Below, in pieces: positions 28,360 to 37,007 of a DNA stretch of 64,000 nucleotides (its first letter is position 1; each line of letters opens with the position of its first letter). The position numbers and the translations under genes are program-made. The notes under the pieces were generated by a model. The model had not been told where the DNA came from and ran no database searches. It saw only the letters and a list, made by a program, of their open reading frames with translations. The DNA is from Cytophagaceae bacterium (GTDB lineage: Bacteria > Bacteroidota > Bacteroidia > Cytophagales > Cytophagaceae): positions 1-64,000 of the forward strand of contig JANWYS010000002.1 of assembly GCA_025054875.1 (NCBI GenBank), in the 5' to 3' direction.

Positions 28360-28667
28360 AGTTCATCGTTATGTACCTATATAACGAATCTATGCATTTT
28401 ATGTTTAATTGTAAGCATAACGATATACTATTTTTGTACATCACTAAGTTCGCGTGGGGGTTACATGGGATGTCATAAAATGAGTTTATCGCTCTTTCCG
28501 AATGGCACGGCTCAATGCTGTTCTGTTCACCATCTTTTTTTCTTTTCCATGTCATGTGCATCTTGTGGAAAAGTAGTGCTACGTTACTCTAAAGGGTTTT
28601 AATGAATCATCATAACTGTAATTTCAGTAGTAGGGTATGTGGGTTAGTGTGTTCCATTCAGATCAGA
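28360..28667. other. Intergenic, possible operator sequences
   Basis: 308 bp. TCGTTAT (28366-28372) and ATAACGA (28381-28387) form a dyad just before the acyl-CoA dehydrogenase start, and another ATAACGA lies about 30 bp further. No gene, RNA or CRISPR-like repeat seen, although a Cas6-like gene ends at the right border. Confidence 0.4.
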
Positions 28668-29462
28668 TTATTCAGCGGGAATATCATATGGAGTGACACG
28701 TGCATTCGGGTCGGAGTTAGCAATATCAAGCATACCAAATCCTTTCTTGGTAAGATAGCCTATACCATTTTCCAAAACAAAATTTTGAACATGTACATCT
28801 GCATACAAGGTAAATGGAAAGGTATAACCTCTTACTTCATACTTATCTCCGTTAATATAAACAGGAAAAACCCGGGCAAATTTTTTATCATCATTTTTTA
28901 TGTTGGATAAATATTTTTCATCAGGCACGATTTGAAACTTATAAAAATCGGCTAACTGTTCGGGAGAATAGCCATGTTGTTCCATTCGGTTCATGAGGCA
29001 TTCATACATTAAATCAGAAAACAAATCGCTACTGGGGTTTACAAACTTTTTGCTGTCGTTCAGGTTGTCATGGCTCATGATTACCATTGGCGATAGGCAC
29101 AAATATTTCATCTCCTGAGAAGGGGCAGGCAAGGATTCTTTCTCTACATGCATGGGTTTCAGATGAAGTTTACCTATTTCAATCTTGTTGAGCAGAAAAA
29201 GCTTCCTCAGAAAAAAATCAATAAAATTTTTGTCTGGCCCGGAAAGCACCAATGTTATTTTACTGGAATAAAAATGCAGGCCATCCTTTCCGATTCGTGT
29301 TTGTCCTTTCAGCCCTGAAAAATTATACTGAGCCTCCCGGGTATCTAACTCATCATGATGTTTATGGAGTAATTTCTCAATAAAATCTGCCAGGATATAT
29401 TGATGATGAAAGGGTACATATCCTCCTTTATTAATTAGGCCAAAAATAATTCTTACTCTCAA
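28668..29462 (-). CDS. cas6: Solitary Cas6-like CRISPR endoribonuclease
   Basis: 264 residues. The N-terminus (MRVRIIFGLINKGG...PFHHQYILADFIEKLL) follows the Cas6 pattern of a basic first strand and a helix after a His-containing loop; His19/His20 are candidate catalytic residues. The C-terminus has the glycine-rich GIGYLTKKGFGML (about 233-245), the Cas6 RAMP signature. Cas6 cuts repeat RNA in the crRNA precursor. The start must be TTG (29462): no ATG or GTG occurs in frame between it and the upstream stop at 29541. No cas gene or array is visible within 28 kb on its left or 34 kb on its right, so either it works in trans or it has another RNA target. Confidence 0.75.
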   Translation of the reverse strand: MRVRIIFGLINKGGYVPFHHQYILADFIEKLLHKHHDELDTREAQYNFSGLKGQTRIGKDGLHFYSSKITLVLSGPDKNFIDFFLRKLFLLNKIEIGKLHLKPMHVEKESLPAPSQEMKYLCLSPMVIMSHDNLNDSKKFVNPSSDLFSDLMYECLMNRMEQHGYSPEQLADFYKFQIVPDEKYLSNIKNDDKKFARVFPVYINGDKYEVRGYTFPFTLYADVHVQNFVLENGIGYLTKKGFGMLDIANSDPNARVTPYDIPAE

Positions 29463-29828
29463 GTTAAAAAAAATAAAAAATCTATAAACATTAAACGTAT
29501 ATAACTCAAAAAATGTTTCTCTGTAAATATACTGAATTTTTTAATACCGAAGGTTAAATTATGTGCCGATAACAAAGAGATGACAAAAATATGATAAACA
29601 GAGCATGTTTGCGTACTCTGTTTTAGTATATAAGAGTGCGTGAGGCATACCGTGATATGCAGAACGCTTTGAGCACATTTTCCGGAGAATGCATGGCTCC
29701 CTCGCAGGTCATCTTGTGGAATGTATAAAAGTTCGCACACATACTTCTGTAAATGAATTAACACATGATCTCATTTTTTTTTGATTTTAAATTTTGAATA
29801 CATACTTTTCGTAAAAAAACAGACCCTT
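29463..29828. other. Divergent intergenic region between cas6-like gene and sucC
   Basis: 366 bp, AT-rich. It contains the sucC promoter at 29780-29810 and a stem-loop AAACAGAG (29596-29603) / CTCTGTTT (29616-29623). No repeat array and no gene. Confidence 0.5.
29780..29810 (+). promoter_or_regulatory. Bacteroidota-type promoter of sucC
   Basis: TTTG at 29780-29783, exactly 19 bp, then TACTTTTC at 29803-29810, one base from the TAnnTTTG -7 consensus. Transcription would begin near 29817, 12 nt before the ATG. Confidence 0.5.
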
Positions 29829-31040
29829 ATGAATATTCACGAATACCAAGCAAAAGAAATTTTAAAGAAGCATGGAGTAAAAATCGGAGAGGGTATAATG
29901 GCCGAAACTCCCGATGCAGCAATGCAGGCAGCTAAACAACTTTCTGAAATCACAGGTTGTAAGCTATGGGCTGTGAAAGCTCAAATACATGCCGGCGGCA
30001 GAGGAAAGGGCAAAATAAAAGGCACGGAATACAGAGGTGTTATGATTGCCAAAACACTTGAAGAGGTAAAAGAAAAAGCTTCTCAAATATTAGGTGGAAC
30101 GTTGGTAACCCTGCAAACAGGGCCTGAAGGTAAAAAAGTGAATAAAGTGTTGGTAGGCGCTGATGTCTACTATCCGGGGCCTTCACAGCCCAAAGAAATG
30201 TATATGAGTATACTCTTGGACAGAGCTGCTTCACGGAACGTGATCATCGCCAGCACCGAGGGTGGTATGGACATAGAGGAAGTAGCCCACAAAACTCCTG
30301 AAAAAATTTTTAAAGAATGGATAGACCCGCGTGTAGGACTCCAACCTTATCAAGGCAGGAAAATAGCTTTTAAACTAGGCCTCACCGGAAATGCCTTCAA
30401 AGAAATGGTTACCTTCATTACAAAGCTTTACAATGCGTATTTGCATAGCGATGCTTCTTTGTTTGAAATCAACCCCGTATTGAAAACTTCTGATGACCAA
30501 ATATTAGCTGTAGATGCCAAAGTGTCTATTGATGATAACGCTTTGTTCAGGCAACCTGAACTGGCTGCCTACCGCGACATTACCGAAGAAGACCCGCTGG
30601 AAGTAGAAGCCAGTGAAAACAACCTGAATTACGTAAAGTTGGATGGCAATGTGGGATGCATGGTAAATGGGGCAGGACTGGCCATGGCCACAATGGATAT
30701 GATAAAACTCTGTGGTGGAGAACCTGCCAATTTCCTTGATGTAGGTGGAGGAGCAAATGCCAAAACCGTAGAGGCCGGATTCCGAATCATTCTCAAAGAT
30801 CCCAACGTAAAAGCCATTCTCATAAATATATTTGGCGGCATAGTTCGTTGCGATAGAGTGGCTAATGGCGTGGTAGAAGCTTATAAAGCCATAGGTCAAA
30901 TCAATGTACCCATAATTGTGCGCTTGCAAGGTACTAATGCCGAAGAGGGAGCCAGAATCATAAATGAGTCGGGGTTGAAGGTAAAGTCGGCAGTTATGCT
31001 AAAAGATGCAGCAAAGTTGGTAAGCGAGGCCATAGCTTAA
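29829..31040 (+). CDS. sucC: Succinate--CoA ligase beta subunit
   Basis: 403 residues from ATG 29829 ([12 protein letters not shown]), the family-standard N-terminus; an upstream in-frame extension is rejected. ATP-grasp domain with [16 protein letters not shown] near 44, EINPVL near 213, and the CoA-ligase domain with [16 protein letters not shown] and [19 protein letters not shown] near 320-360. It forms succinyl-CoA synthetase with SucD in the TCA cycle, giving one ATP or GTP per succinyl-CoA. sucD is not adjacent, which is common in Bacteroidota. A good promoter lies just upstream. Confidence 0.97.
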   Translation: MNIHEYQAKEILKKHGVKIGEGIMAETPDAAMQAAKQLSEITGCKLWAVKAQIHAGGRGKGKIKGTEYRGVMIAKTLEEVKEKASQILGGTLVTLQTGPEGKKVNKVLVGADVYYPGPSQPKEMYMSILLDRAASRNVIIASTEGGMDIEEVAHKTPEKIFKEWIDPRVGLQPYQGRKIAFKLGLTGNAFKEMVTFITKLYNAYLHSDASLFEINPVLKTSDDQILAVDAKVSIDDNALFRQPELAAYRDITEEDPLEVEASENNLNYVKLDGNVGCMVNGAGLAMATMDMIKLCGGEPANFLDVGGGANAKTVEAGFRIILKDPNVKAILINIFGGIVRCDRVANGVVEAYKAIGQINVPIIVRLQGTNAEEGARIINESGLKVKSAVMLKDAAKLVSEAIA

Positions 31041-31056
31041 ATCTTTGAACAGATTT

Positions 31057-31087
31057 TTTTAAAATCATAACTATATACATACCTTTG
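31057..31087 (+). promoter_or_regulatory. Candidate fur promoter
   Basis: TACCTTTG (31080-31087) matches TAnnTTTG exactly; TTTT at 31057-31060 sits 19 bp upstream in the -33 position. Transcription would begin at about the fur ATG (31094), implying a nearly leaderless mRNA. Confidence 0.35.
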
Positions 31088-31093
31088 TGTTCT

Positions 31094-31564
31094 ATGCCAT
31101 TGGACACTAAGATATTTGCCGAAGTGAAAAAAATCTTCAACTCGTATCTGGAAGCTAAAGAGTTGAGAAAAACTCCAGAAAGATTTGCCATACTTGAAGA
31201 AATCTATTCTCTCAATGGGCATTTTGATGTGGAGTCGCTTTACATAAATATGAAAAACAAAAATTATCGGGTAAGCCGTGCTACGGTATACAACACTTTG
31301 GATATACTGGTAGACTGCGACCTGGTGACCAAACATCAATTCGGAAAAAATATCGCTCAATATGAGAAGTCGTACGGATATCGCCAACACGACCACCTCA
31401 TATGCACCGACTGTAATAAGGTAACTGAGTTCTGCGATCCCCGCATTCAAAATATTCAAACCATGGTTGGAGATCTGCTCAATTTTAAAATTTTACACCA
31501 CTCGCTTATCCTTTACGGACAGTGCCAGAAGCCGGATTGCGAAAACAAACAAAATAAAAAATAA
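31094..31564 (+). CDS. fur: Fur-family transcriptional regulator
   Basis: 156 residues from ATG 31094. N-terminal winged helix with KTPERFAILEEI and NYRVSRATVYNTLDILVDCDLV (recognition helix), then the dimerisation domain with HDHLICTDCNKVTEFCD (metal site and CxxC) and a C-terminal CQKPDC pair for structural zinc. Length and motifs fit Fur; Zur or PerR cannot be excluded from sequence. The next gene starts right after its TAA, and purA follows, so fur, the STAS gene and purA look like one transcript. Confidence 0.9.
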   Translation: MPLDTKIFAEVKKIFNSYLEAKELRKTPERFAILEEIYSLNGHFDVESLYINMKNKNYRVSRATVYNTLDILVDCDLVTKHQFGKNIAQYEKSYGYRQHDHLICTDCNKVTEFCDPRIQNIQTMVGDLLNFKILHHSLILYGQCQKPDCENKQNKK

Positions 31565-31915
31565 ATGAATTTCACTCATACCTCATCGGAAGATATTGTT
31601 TTCATACGCTTTTCCGGCGATTTGCTGGGCGATACCAGTGGTATAAAAGTTGCCGATGTAGCCAACGATTATATAAATGACAACAAGCTTTACTGTGCTG
31701 TTGATATATCTGCCGTAAAATTCATGAACAGTGCAGGACTGGGTGTGCTCATTATGTTACTCACCAAATTCAGAAATAAAAACGGAGAGCTCATTCTCAT
31801 AAATCCTTCCGAACACATAAAAAAACTTCTCATCATCACCAAACTCCATTCTATTTTTACCATCGTAGGTTCGGATGAGGAAGCAAAAGAATATTTTAAA
31901 AACATACCTAAATAA
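31565..31915 (+). CDS. STAS-domain anti-sigma factor antagonist-like protein
   Basis: 116 residues making a single STAS domain. VDISAVKFMNSAGLGVLIML contains the Ser of NSAGLG that is phosphorylated in SpoIIAA/RsbV-type proteins; the following GELILINPSEHIKKLL is the usual strand-helix. Such proteins release a sigma factor from, or signal with, a partner-switching kinase, but no HATPase anti-sigma factor is nearby. The ATG directly follows the fur TAA with no gap, so translation is probably coupled. Confidence 0.88.
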   Translation: MNFTHTSSEDIVFIRFSGDLLGDTSGIKVADVANDYINDNKLYCAVDISAVKFMNSAGLGVLIMLLTKFRNKNGELILINPSEHIKKLLIITKLHSIFTIVGSDEEAKEYFKNIPK

Positions 31916-31930
31916 AATTGATTAGCGTAA

Positions 31931-33205
31931 ATGAGTGTAGATGTTTTGCTCGGTTTGCAATGGGGCGATGAAGGAAAAGGTAAAATTGTAGACTATCTGG
32001 CCCCTCAATACGATGTGGTGGCACGTTTTCAGGGAGGGCCTAACGCCGGACATACACTGGAATTTGATGGTATAAAACATGTACTGCACCAAATACCCTC
32101 CGGAATATTTCACGAACGTATAAAAAATATAATCGGAAACGGTGTAGTGTTGGATCCTGTAGTGTTTAAAAAAGAAATTACCGGGCTTCAGAAATTTAAT
32201 ATCAACTTCAAAAAAAACCTCTTCATATCCAAGAAAGCACAAGTCATTTTGCCCTCGCACAAATTTCTCGATGATGCTTACGAAAAAGCTAAAGGCGACA
32301 GTAAAATCGGTTCTACACTTCGTGGCATAGGTCCGGCCTATCAGGACAAAATTGCCAGACAAGGCCTCCGTGTGGGCGACATCGTTTCACCCGCATTTGA
32401 AGATAAATACAGACATTTACTGAACCTGCACAAAACTATTCTGAGGTACTACAACTATGAGGCCGATTTCACAGAGAAAGAAAAAGAATTTGAAGACGCC
32501 TTGCACTTCATGAAATCATTCAACATAATAGACAGTGAGTACTTCATCAATCAGGCTATAGGAAACAAAGAAAAAATCCTAGCCGAGGGGGCACAAGGAT
32601 CTTTGCTGGATATAGACTTCGGTTCGTATCCTTTTGTAACCTCATCAACCACCATGACGGCCGGCGCATGCACAGGGCTGGGTGTGGCTCCTTCCAAAAT
32701 CAAAAACGTATATGGTATATTCAAGGCCTACTGCACACGAGTAGGTTCCGGGCCATTCCCTACTGAACAGGTCAATGACATCGGTGAAACCCTACGCAAA
32801 CAAGGCAATGAATACGGTTCTACCACAGGACGCCCCAGGCGCTGTGGATGGATTGATATTCCCGCATTGAAATACGCCATCATGCTCAATGGTGTCACCG
32901 AACTTATGATGATGAAAGTTGATGTGCTTAATTCTTTTCAGGAAATAAAAGTATGTACACATTACAAACTTGCAGATGGTACCCTAACCGACCAACTTCC
33001 TTATGATTTATGCGCTGCCAACTATGAACCGGTATACACTACATTGCCGGGTTGGCATTGCGACCTGTCTGCATATCGCGACCGCAATTCCTTTCCACAA
33101 CAGTTAAAAGATTATGTTTGTTTTCTGGAAAATGCACTCAACACACCCATTACCATCATATCTATAGGCCCTGATCGTAATCAAACGGTGAGCACTAAAA
33201 GTTAA
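31931..33205 (+). CDS. purA: Adenylosuccinate synthetase
   Basis: 424 residues, full length. LLGLQWGDEGKGKIVDYLA at residues 6-24 is the phosphate-binding loop with the catalytic Asp; FQGGPNAGHTL, GIGPAYQDKIAR, LAEGAQGSLLDIDFG, TSSTTMTAGACTGLG and TTGRPRRCGWID are all conserved. It condenses IMP and aspartate with GTP to adenylosuccinate in AMP synthesis. It starts 15 bp after the STAS gene and is probably co-transcribed with it and fur. Confidence 0.98.
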   Translation: MSVDVLLGLQWGDEGKGKIVDYLAPQYDVVARFQGGPNAGHTLEFDGIKHVLHQIPSGIFHERIKNIIGNGVVLDPVVFKKEITGLQKFNINFKKNLFISKKAQVILPSHKFLDDAYEKAKGDSKIGSTLRGIGPAYQDKIARQGLRVGDIVSPAFEDKYRHLLNLHKTILRYYNYEADFTEKEKEFEDALHFMKSFNIIDSEYFINQAIGNKEKILAEGAQGSLLDIDFGSYPFVTSSTTMTAGACTGLGVAPSKIKNVYGIFKAYCTRVGSGPFPTEQVNDIGETLRKQGNEYGSTTGRPRRCGWIDIPALKYAIMLNGVTELMMMKVDVLNSFQEIKVCTHYKLADGTLTDQLPYDLCAANYEPVYTTLPGWHCDLSAYRDRNSFPQQLKDYVCFLENALNTPITIISIGPDRNQTVSTKS

Positions 33206-33266
33206 TCGGTAAAACCAAGCCAGTACGATTATTCATTTTGCATGAAAGGTTCTGTCCAAAACAGAT

Positions 33267-34154
33267 TCAGGGCAAATTTATTTCTTTACTGAACCCGGCA
33301 ACACTTATCGTAGCCCTGCTATCGCACGTGCCTGTACCATAGTCAATTTTTCGTGCAGATTTACCCTCAGGAGTTATGACCAGTACTCCTGAAGTCGGAT
33401 AGCGAATCAGTGTTTTTTCACAAGTAAAATCTATCACCAGGGGCGATTCAATATTCACTGTGTAGCGTCCTCCATCTCTGTTTATGCCTTCGGCCACCTG
33501 GGAGTTGCCGTTGGTGCCTGATATTTCAAACTTGTTGTCAAAAATATTTAAGGGTGTATTACTTCCGGCGGTTTGAGTTCTTGTACGGGTGCTTTTCCAT
33601 TCGGCAGTTTTTCCATCGGTATAGGTAATTTTTGCATAACCGGTTCCGTTGATGCCGGTCACTTGAATATTATGTTTGCCGGGCTCCACACAGGTTATGG
33701 TTTTTCTGCCTTCTATTTTCACACCTTCTACCTGATAGTTGTTGGTAGTAATGGTTGTGACGGAGCCTGTTTCATTATACTTATCACCACTTAGCTCAAC
33801 TATGAGCGACCCGCTTCTGGATTTTCCATCGTAGGTGCGACAACCGGAAGTGAAATGAATTGTAAATCTGCGAATGAATGGGTTGTTGCTCAATGTGTCA
33901 ATGGTAATGTTAACGCAATTGAAGTTCACGCCGGGCCCTCCATAAAGGCGTGCACCGTTGTTTTTGCTCATGGCATCTTCGGAAGCTTTGAAAATGTCGT
34001 CAAAAGCACTTTGAAATGCCGAGTTGTCTTGAGCATTAATAACATCGGTCTCAAATATCATGTCTACATCTTTCTTATCTTTTTTACATGAAAGCATAAA
34101 AAGCATACATATGCTTATTGACAACACTACTACACTAAGATTTTTTTTGTTCAT
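33267..34154 (-). CDS. Lipoprotein of unknown function
   Basis: About 295 residues. A lipoprotein signal (MNKKNLSVVVLSISICMLFMLSCKKD) ends in lipobox LSC followed by KKDKKD, the acidic/basic tail typical of Bacteroidota lipoproteins. I prefer ATG 34154; ATG 34160 and TTG 34163 are in frame. The rest is beta-rich (VNITIDTLSNNPFIRRFTIHF, repeats of about 30 residues with GRKTITCVEPGKHNIQVTG). It resembles other all-beta Bacteroidota lipoproteins without assigned function. It is monocistronic. Confidence 0.78.
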   Translation of the reverse strand: MNKKNLSVVVLSISICMLFMLSCKKDKKDVDMIFETDVINAQDNSAFQSAFDDIFKASEDAMSKNNGARLYGGPGVNFNCVNITIDTLSNNPFIRRFTIHFTSGCRTYDGKSRSGSLIVELSGDKYNETGSVTTITTNNYQVEGVKIEGRKTITCVEPGKHNIQVTGINGTGYAKITYTDGKTAEWKSTRTRTQTAGSNTPLNIFDNKFEISGTNGNSQVAEGINRDGGRYTVNIESPLVIDFTCEKTLIRYPTSGVLVITPEGKSARKIDYGTGTCDSRATISVAGFSKEINLP

Positions 34155-34284
34155 AATCATCAATTTAAAGTTCTTTACTATGTTTATGATAAAGCCATGC
34201 TATGGTAGTATAATATACAATGTTTCATTGTAACGGAACAAATATTATGCAGTTTTTTTAAAAAATCCGTTATTAACGTAGATT

Positions 34285-35295
34285 ATGAAGAGGAACATTC
34301 GAATTTTATCCATAGACGGAGGCGGTATACGGGGAATAATAGCCGGTGAAATATTAGTATATATAGAAAAAAAACTTCAGGAATATAGCGGAAATCATGA
34401 AGCAAAAATAGCCGACTATTTCGACCTGGTAGCCGGCACCAGTACCGGAGGTATATTGGCTTGCATTTATCTATGTCCGGATGAGCAGGATAGCCGTAAG
34501 CCACGCTTCACGGCAGAACAAGCTGTAGATTTGTATTTGCGCAGAGGCCCCAACATTTTCAATGCTTCTCCCTGGAAAAGGTTATTATCTTTGGGAGGAT
34601 TAAGTAACGAAATATATTCTGAGGCCCCGTTAGAACGATACCTGAGAGCATATTTCAGAGATGTACGCCTTAGCGATTTGGTGAAACCCTGTATCATTAC
34701 GGCATACGAAATCGAAAAAAGATATGCGCACATATTTTCGCGCAACGATGCACAAGCAAATCCCGAATACGATTTCTATCTGCGCGATGTAGCCAGGGCT
34801 ACTTCTGCTGCACCTATCTACTTTCAGGCGGCGCGTATAACTTCTCTTGCCGGCCAATCTTTTTCCTTGGTTGACGGAGGAGTATATGCCAACAATCCCG
34901 CCCTATGTGCCATAACTGAAGCATGCAAGCTCTTCGGTCAAAACGAGCCTCTTCGTATAAATGACATCACCCTTCTTTCTATTGGCACGGGAATTAAAAG
35001 AAAGCCTTTCGAATATAAAAACGCTAAGGAATGGGGGGCTATAGGTTGGGTAAAACCTTTGATGCACATCATGATGTCCGGCATGAACGAAACCACCGAC
35101 CATGAAATAGAAATACTATATAAAACACATCAATGTGCGCACCAATACCTCCGATTGTCTCCTTTGCTCCAAAGTGCCAGCGGTGAGATGGACAACGCCT
35201 CTCCGGAAAACATGAAAGCACTCCGGGAAACTGCAAAACAATACATCAACCAAAACACTGAGAGAATTGATCAATTTGTTCGTTTACTTCTGTAA
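34285..35295 (+). CDS. Patatin-like phospholipase
   Basis: 336 residues, no signal peptide, so cytoplasmic. SIDGGGIRGIIAG (9-21) forms the oxyanion loop, AGTSTGGILA has nucleophile Ser53, and LVDGGVYANNP holds catalytic Asp197. The domain order and spacing match bacterial patatins of the CapV/plant-patatin-like group. It would hydrolyse acyl esters of phospholipids. No cyclase, effector sensor or other defence gene lies beside it, so a CBASS role has no support here; a housekeeping lipase is the simpler reading. Confidence 0.92.
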   Translation: MKRNIRILSIDGGGIRGIIAGEILVYIEKKLQEYSGNHEAKIADYFDLVAGTSTGGILACIYLCPDEQDSRKPRFTAEQAVDLYLRRGPNIFNASPWKRLLSLGGLSNEIYSEAPLERYLRAYFRDVRLSDLVKPCIITAYEIEKRYAHIFSRNDAQANPEYDFYLRDVARATSAAPIYFQAARITSLAGQSFSLVDGGVYANNPALCAITEACKLFGQNEPLRINDITLLSIGTGIKRKPFEYKNAKEWGAIGWVKPLMHIMMSGMNETTDHEIEILYKTHQCAHQYLRLSPLLQSASGEMDNASPENMKALRETAKQYINQNTERIDQFVRLLL

Positions 35296-35383
35296 GTAAG
35301 TTTTTAGATAAATGCTGCTAAATAATTGACACAACTTTTTTATTGTAATACGTATAAGTAAAGTAACACGAACATAGAGCACA

Positions 35384-36424
35384 ATGAAAAAATATGTATT
35401 AGCAGCAGTTGGATTATTCATAAAATTTTTTTCCGCTCACGGTCAAGACATACAGTTTTCCCAATTTTACGCCGCACCTTTGTATCAAAACCCCGCATTT
35501 GCCGGCAGTGCTCATATCTGGCGCTTCGCAGCACATAACCGCCTTCAATGGCCGGGTATACGTAGCACCCTCACTTCTTCTTCACTAAGCCGTTTTACTA
35601 CGGCATACATCTCTGCCGATGGATATTCAGAAAAATATAAAAGCGGGTTTGGCCTCATTGCCATGCGTGATTGGCAAGCTGGCTCTACTTTAGCCTCCAC
35701 TGAAATCGGTGCGCTGTACTCTTATGAGATTGACCTCTCACCTACTTTCACTTTGCGCCCGGGATTACAGGCAAGTTACGCACAGAGAAGTATAGATTAT
35801 TCAAGGTTGCGTTTTCCGCAAGACTTTAACGACCAAACCGGATATACCGGAAATACCTATGCTGAATTTGGATCAGCCATCAGAAGATATGCCGATATAT
35901 CTTCCGGATTACTATTGTATTCTGATAAGTTGTGGGGCGGATTATCATTTCACCACATCAATCGTCCAAACCAATCTATGCTGGGCGAAGTAGCACGCCT
36001 ACCCATGAAATATGCTATTACCGGAGGTTATAAATTTCACCTTAAAGACAGAAAATATTTAGCCTACTTGGAACGTACAGGTGAAGTCACTCTCACTCCT
36101 ACAATCCATTATAAAGCACAAGGCAAATCCGACCAAACCGATGTAGGCCTTTATCTAATCTATGACCAACTTATGGCCGGGCTTTGGTACAGAGGTATTC
36201 CTTTTAAAAAACTGGCCAGCAACCTACACAACAATGAATCTATTGTCATACTTATGGGTTGGAAATATGAGGGTTGGAGCATTGGCTACAGTTATGATTT
36301 TGTGGTGTCTAAACTGGCCACTGTACGTGCCGGTGGCGCGCACGAATTGAACATCACTTATCTCTATAATAAAAGCAAACATCGTAAACCCATGAAGCGC
36401 CTGCCTTGTCCAAGCTTATTTTAA
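35384..36424 (+). CDS. PorP/SprF-family type IX secretion membrane protein
   Basis: 346 residues with a signal peptide (1-20) and the family start QDIQFSQFYAAPLYQNPAFAGS, followed by a barrel (repeated aromatic strands such as YKSGFGLIAMRDWQAGS, GLQASYAQRSIDYSRLRF). PorP/SprF proteins are outer-membrane anchors for T9SS substrates carrying type B sorting domains. No large type B adhesin is beside it, unlike many sprF genes. Ends PCPSLF after a basic stretch. Confidence 0.88.
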   Translation: MKKYVLAAVGLFIKFFSAHGQDIQFSQFYAAPLYQNPAFAGSAHIWRFAAHNRLQWPGIRSTLTSSSLSRFTTAYISADGYSEKYKSGFGLIAMRDWQAGSTLASTEIGALYSYEIDLSPTFTLRPGLQASYAQRSIDYSRLRFPQDFNDQTGYTGNTYAEFGSAIRRYADISSGLLLYSDKLWGGLSFHHINRPNQSMLGEVARLPMKYAITGGYKFHLKDRKYLAYLERTGEVTLTPTIHYKAQGKSDQTDVGLYLIYDQLMAGLWYRGIPFKKLASNLHNNESIVILMGWKYEGWSIGYSYDFVVSKLATVRAGGAHELNITYLYNKSKHRKPMKRLPCPSLF

Positions 36425-37007
36425 CTTCTCATACCTGATCCAGGTAAAAAAAGAATAAGTTGAGTTGCTACGTGCGATGGTCAACTGTTTTTACACACGA
36501 TATGAATCTTCGTGTTGTTGTGGAAAGAACTCATAGAGATTCGGTTAGTAAAACTCTCTGAGATATGAAATGACTTTCGTGATACTTTGTTCGTGAATAA
36601 AAACACATAGCATACAACAAAGAGATAGTAAGAATGAGCCGTTTTACATTGGTAATTTAAGTACAGCATTGAGCTACTGTTTGTATGAGTATTGTAAAGC
36701 ATAGAATATTTCTCATGGAATCTAAGTTGCTTGCGATTCATGTTTTATAGAGGCACCACCCTTTCTATATTTACATAGAATAAAAAAACTTCAGCACAGA
36801 GAGTGCAGCGTATGTCAGGCTGCCAACATTCACAGATATAGTCCACCTGTAGGCTTGCCATTTTTCACAAGAGTTTAGTGCGTCTGCTGAACTTTGTATG
36901 TGCAAAGAAATGTGATACTTTAATAGGGTATACTATACGGTTCAAAATAATTATGGCCGCGCTCTCATTTTTCTTGATATATTTGCTGCCTGAAATTTTG
37001 TTTTCCC
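36425..37007. other. Intergenic, no gene seen
   Basis: 583 bp of AT-rich sequence. ORFs are short and without coding character. TATATTTG at 36978-36985 matches the -7 consensus and could serve metG (ATG 37008), although no good -33 element lies 19 bp upstream. Confidence 0.5.

Noticed and set aside
29459-29764. Minus-strand ORF upstream of the Cas6-like gene
   Set aside because: Occupies the promoter region of sucC and the cas6 leader, has no domain, and would overlap the TTG start.
28360-29828. Possible CRISPR array around the Cas6-like gene
   Set aside because: Read both flanks for regularly spaced repeats of 25-40 bp and found none.
34285-35295. Patatin as part of a CBASS defence system
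   Set aside because: No nucleotide cyclase, sensor or Cap gene is adjacent; neighbours are a lipoprotein and a PorP/SprF-like gene.
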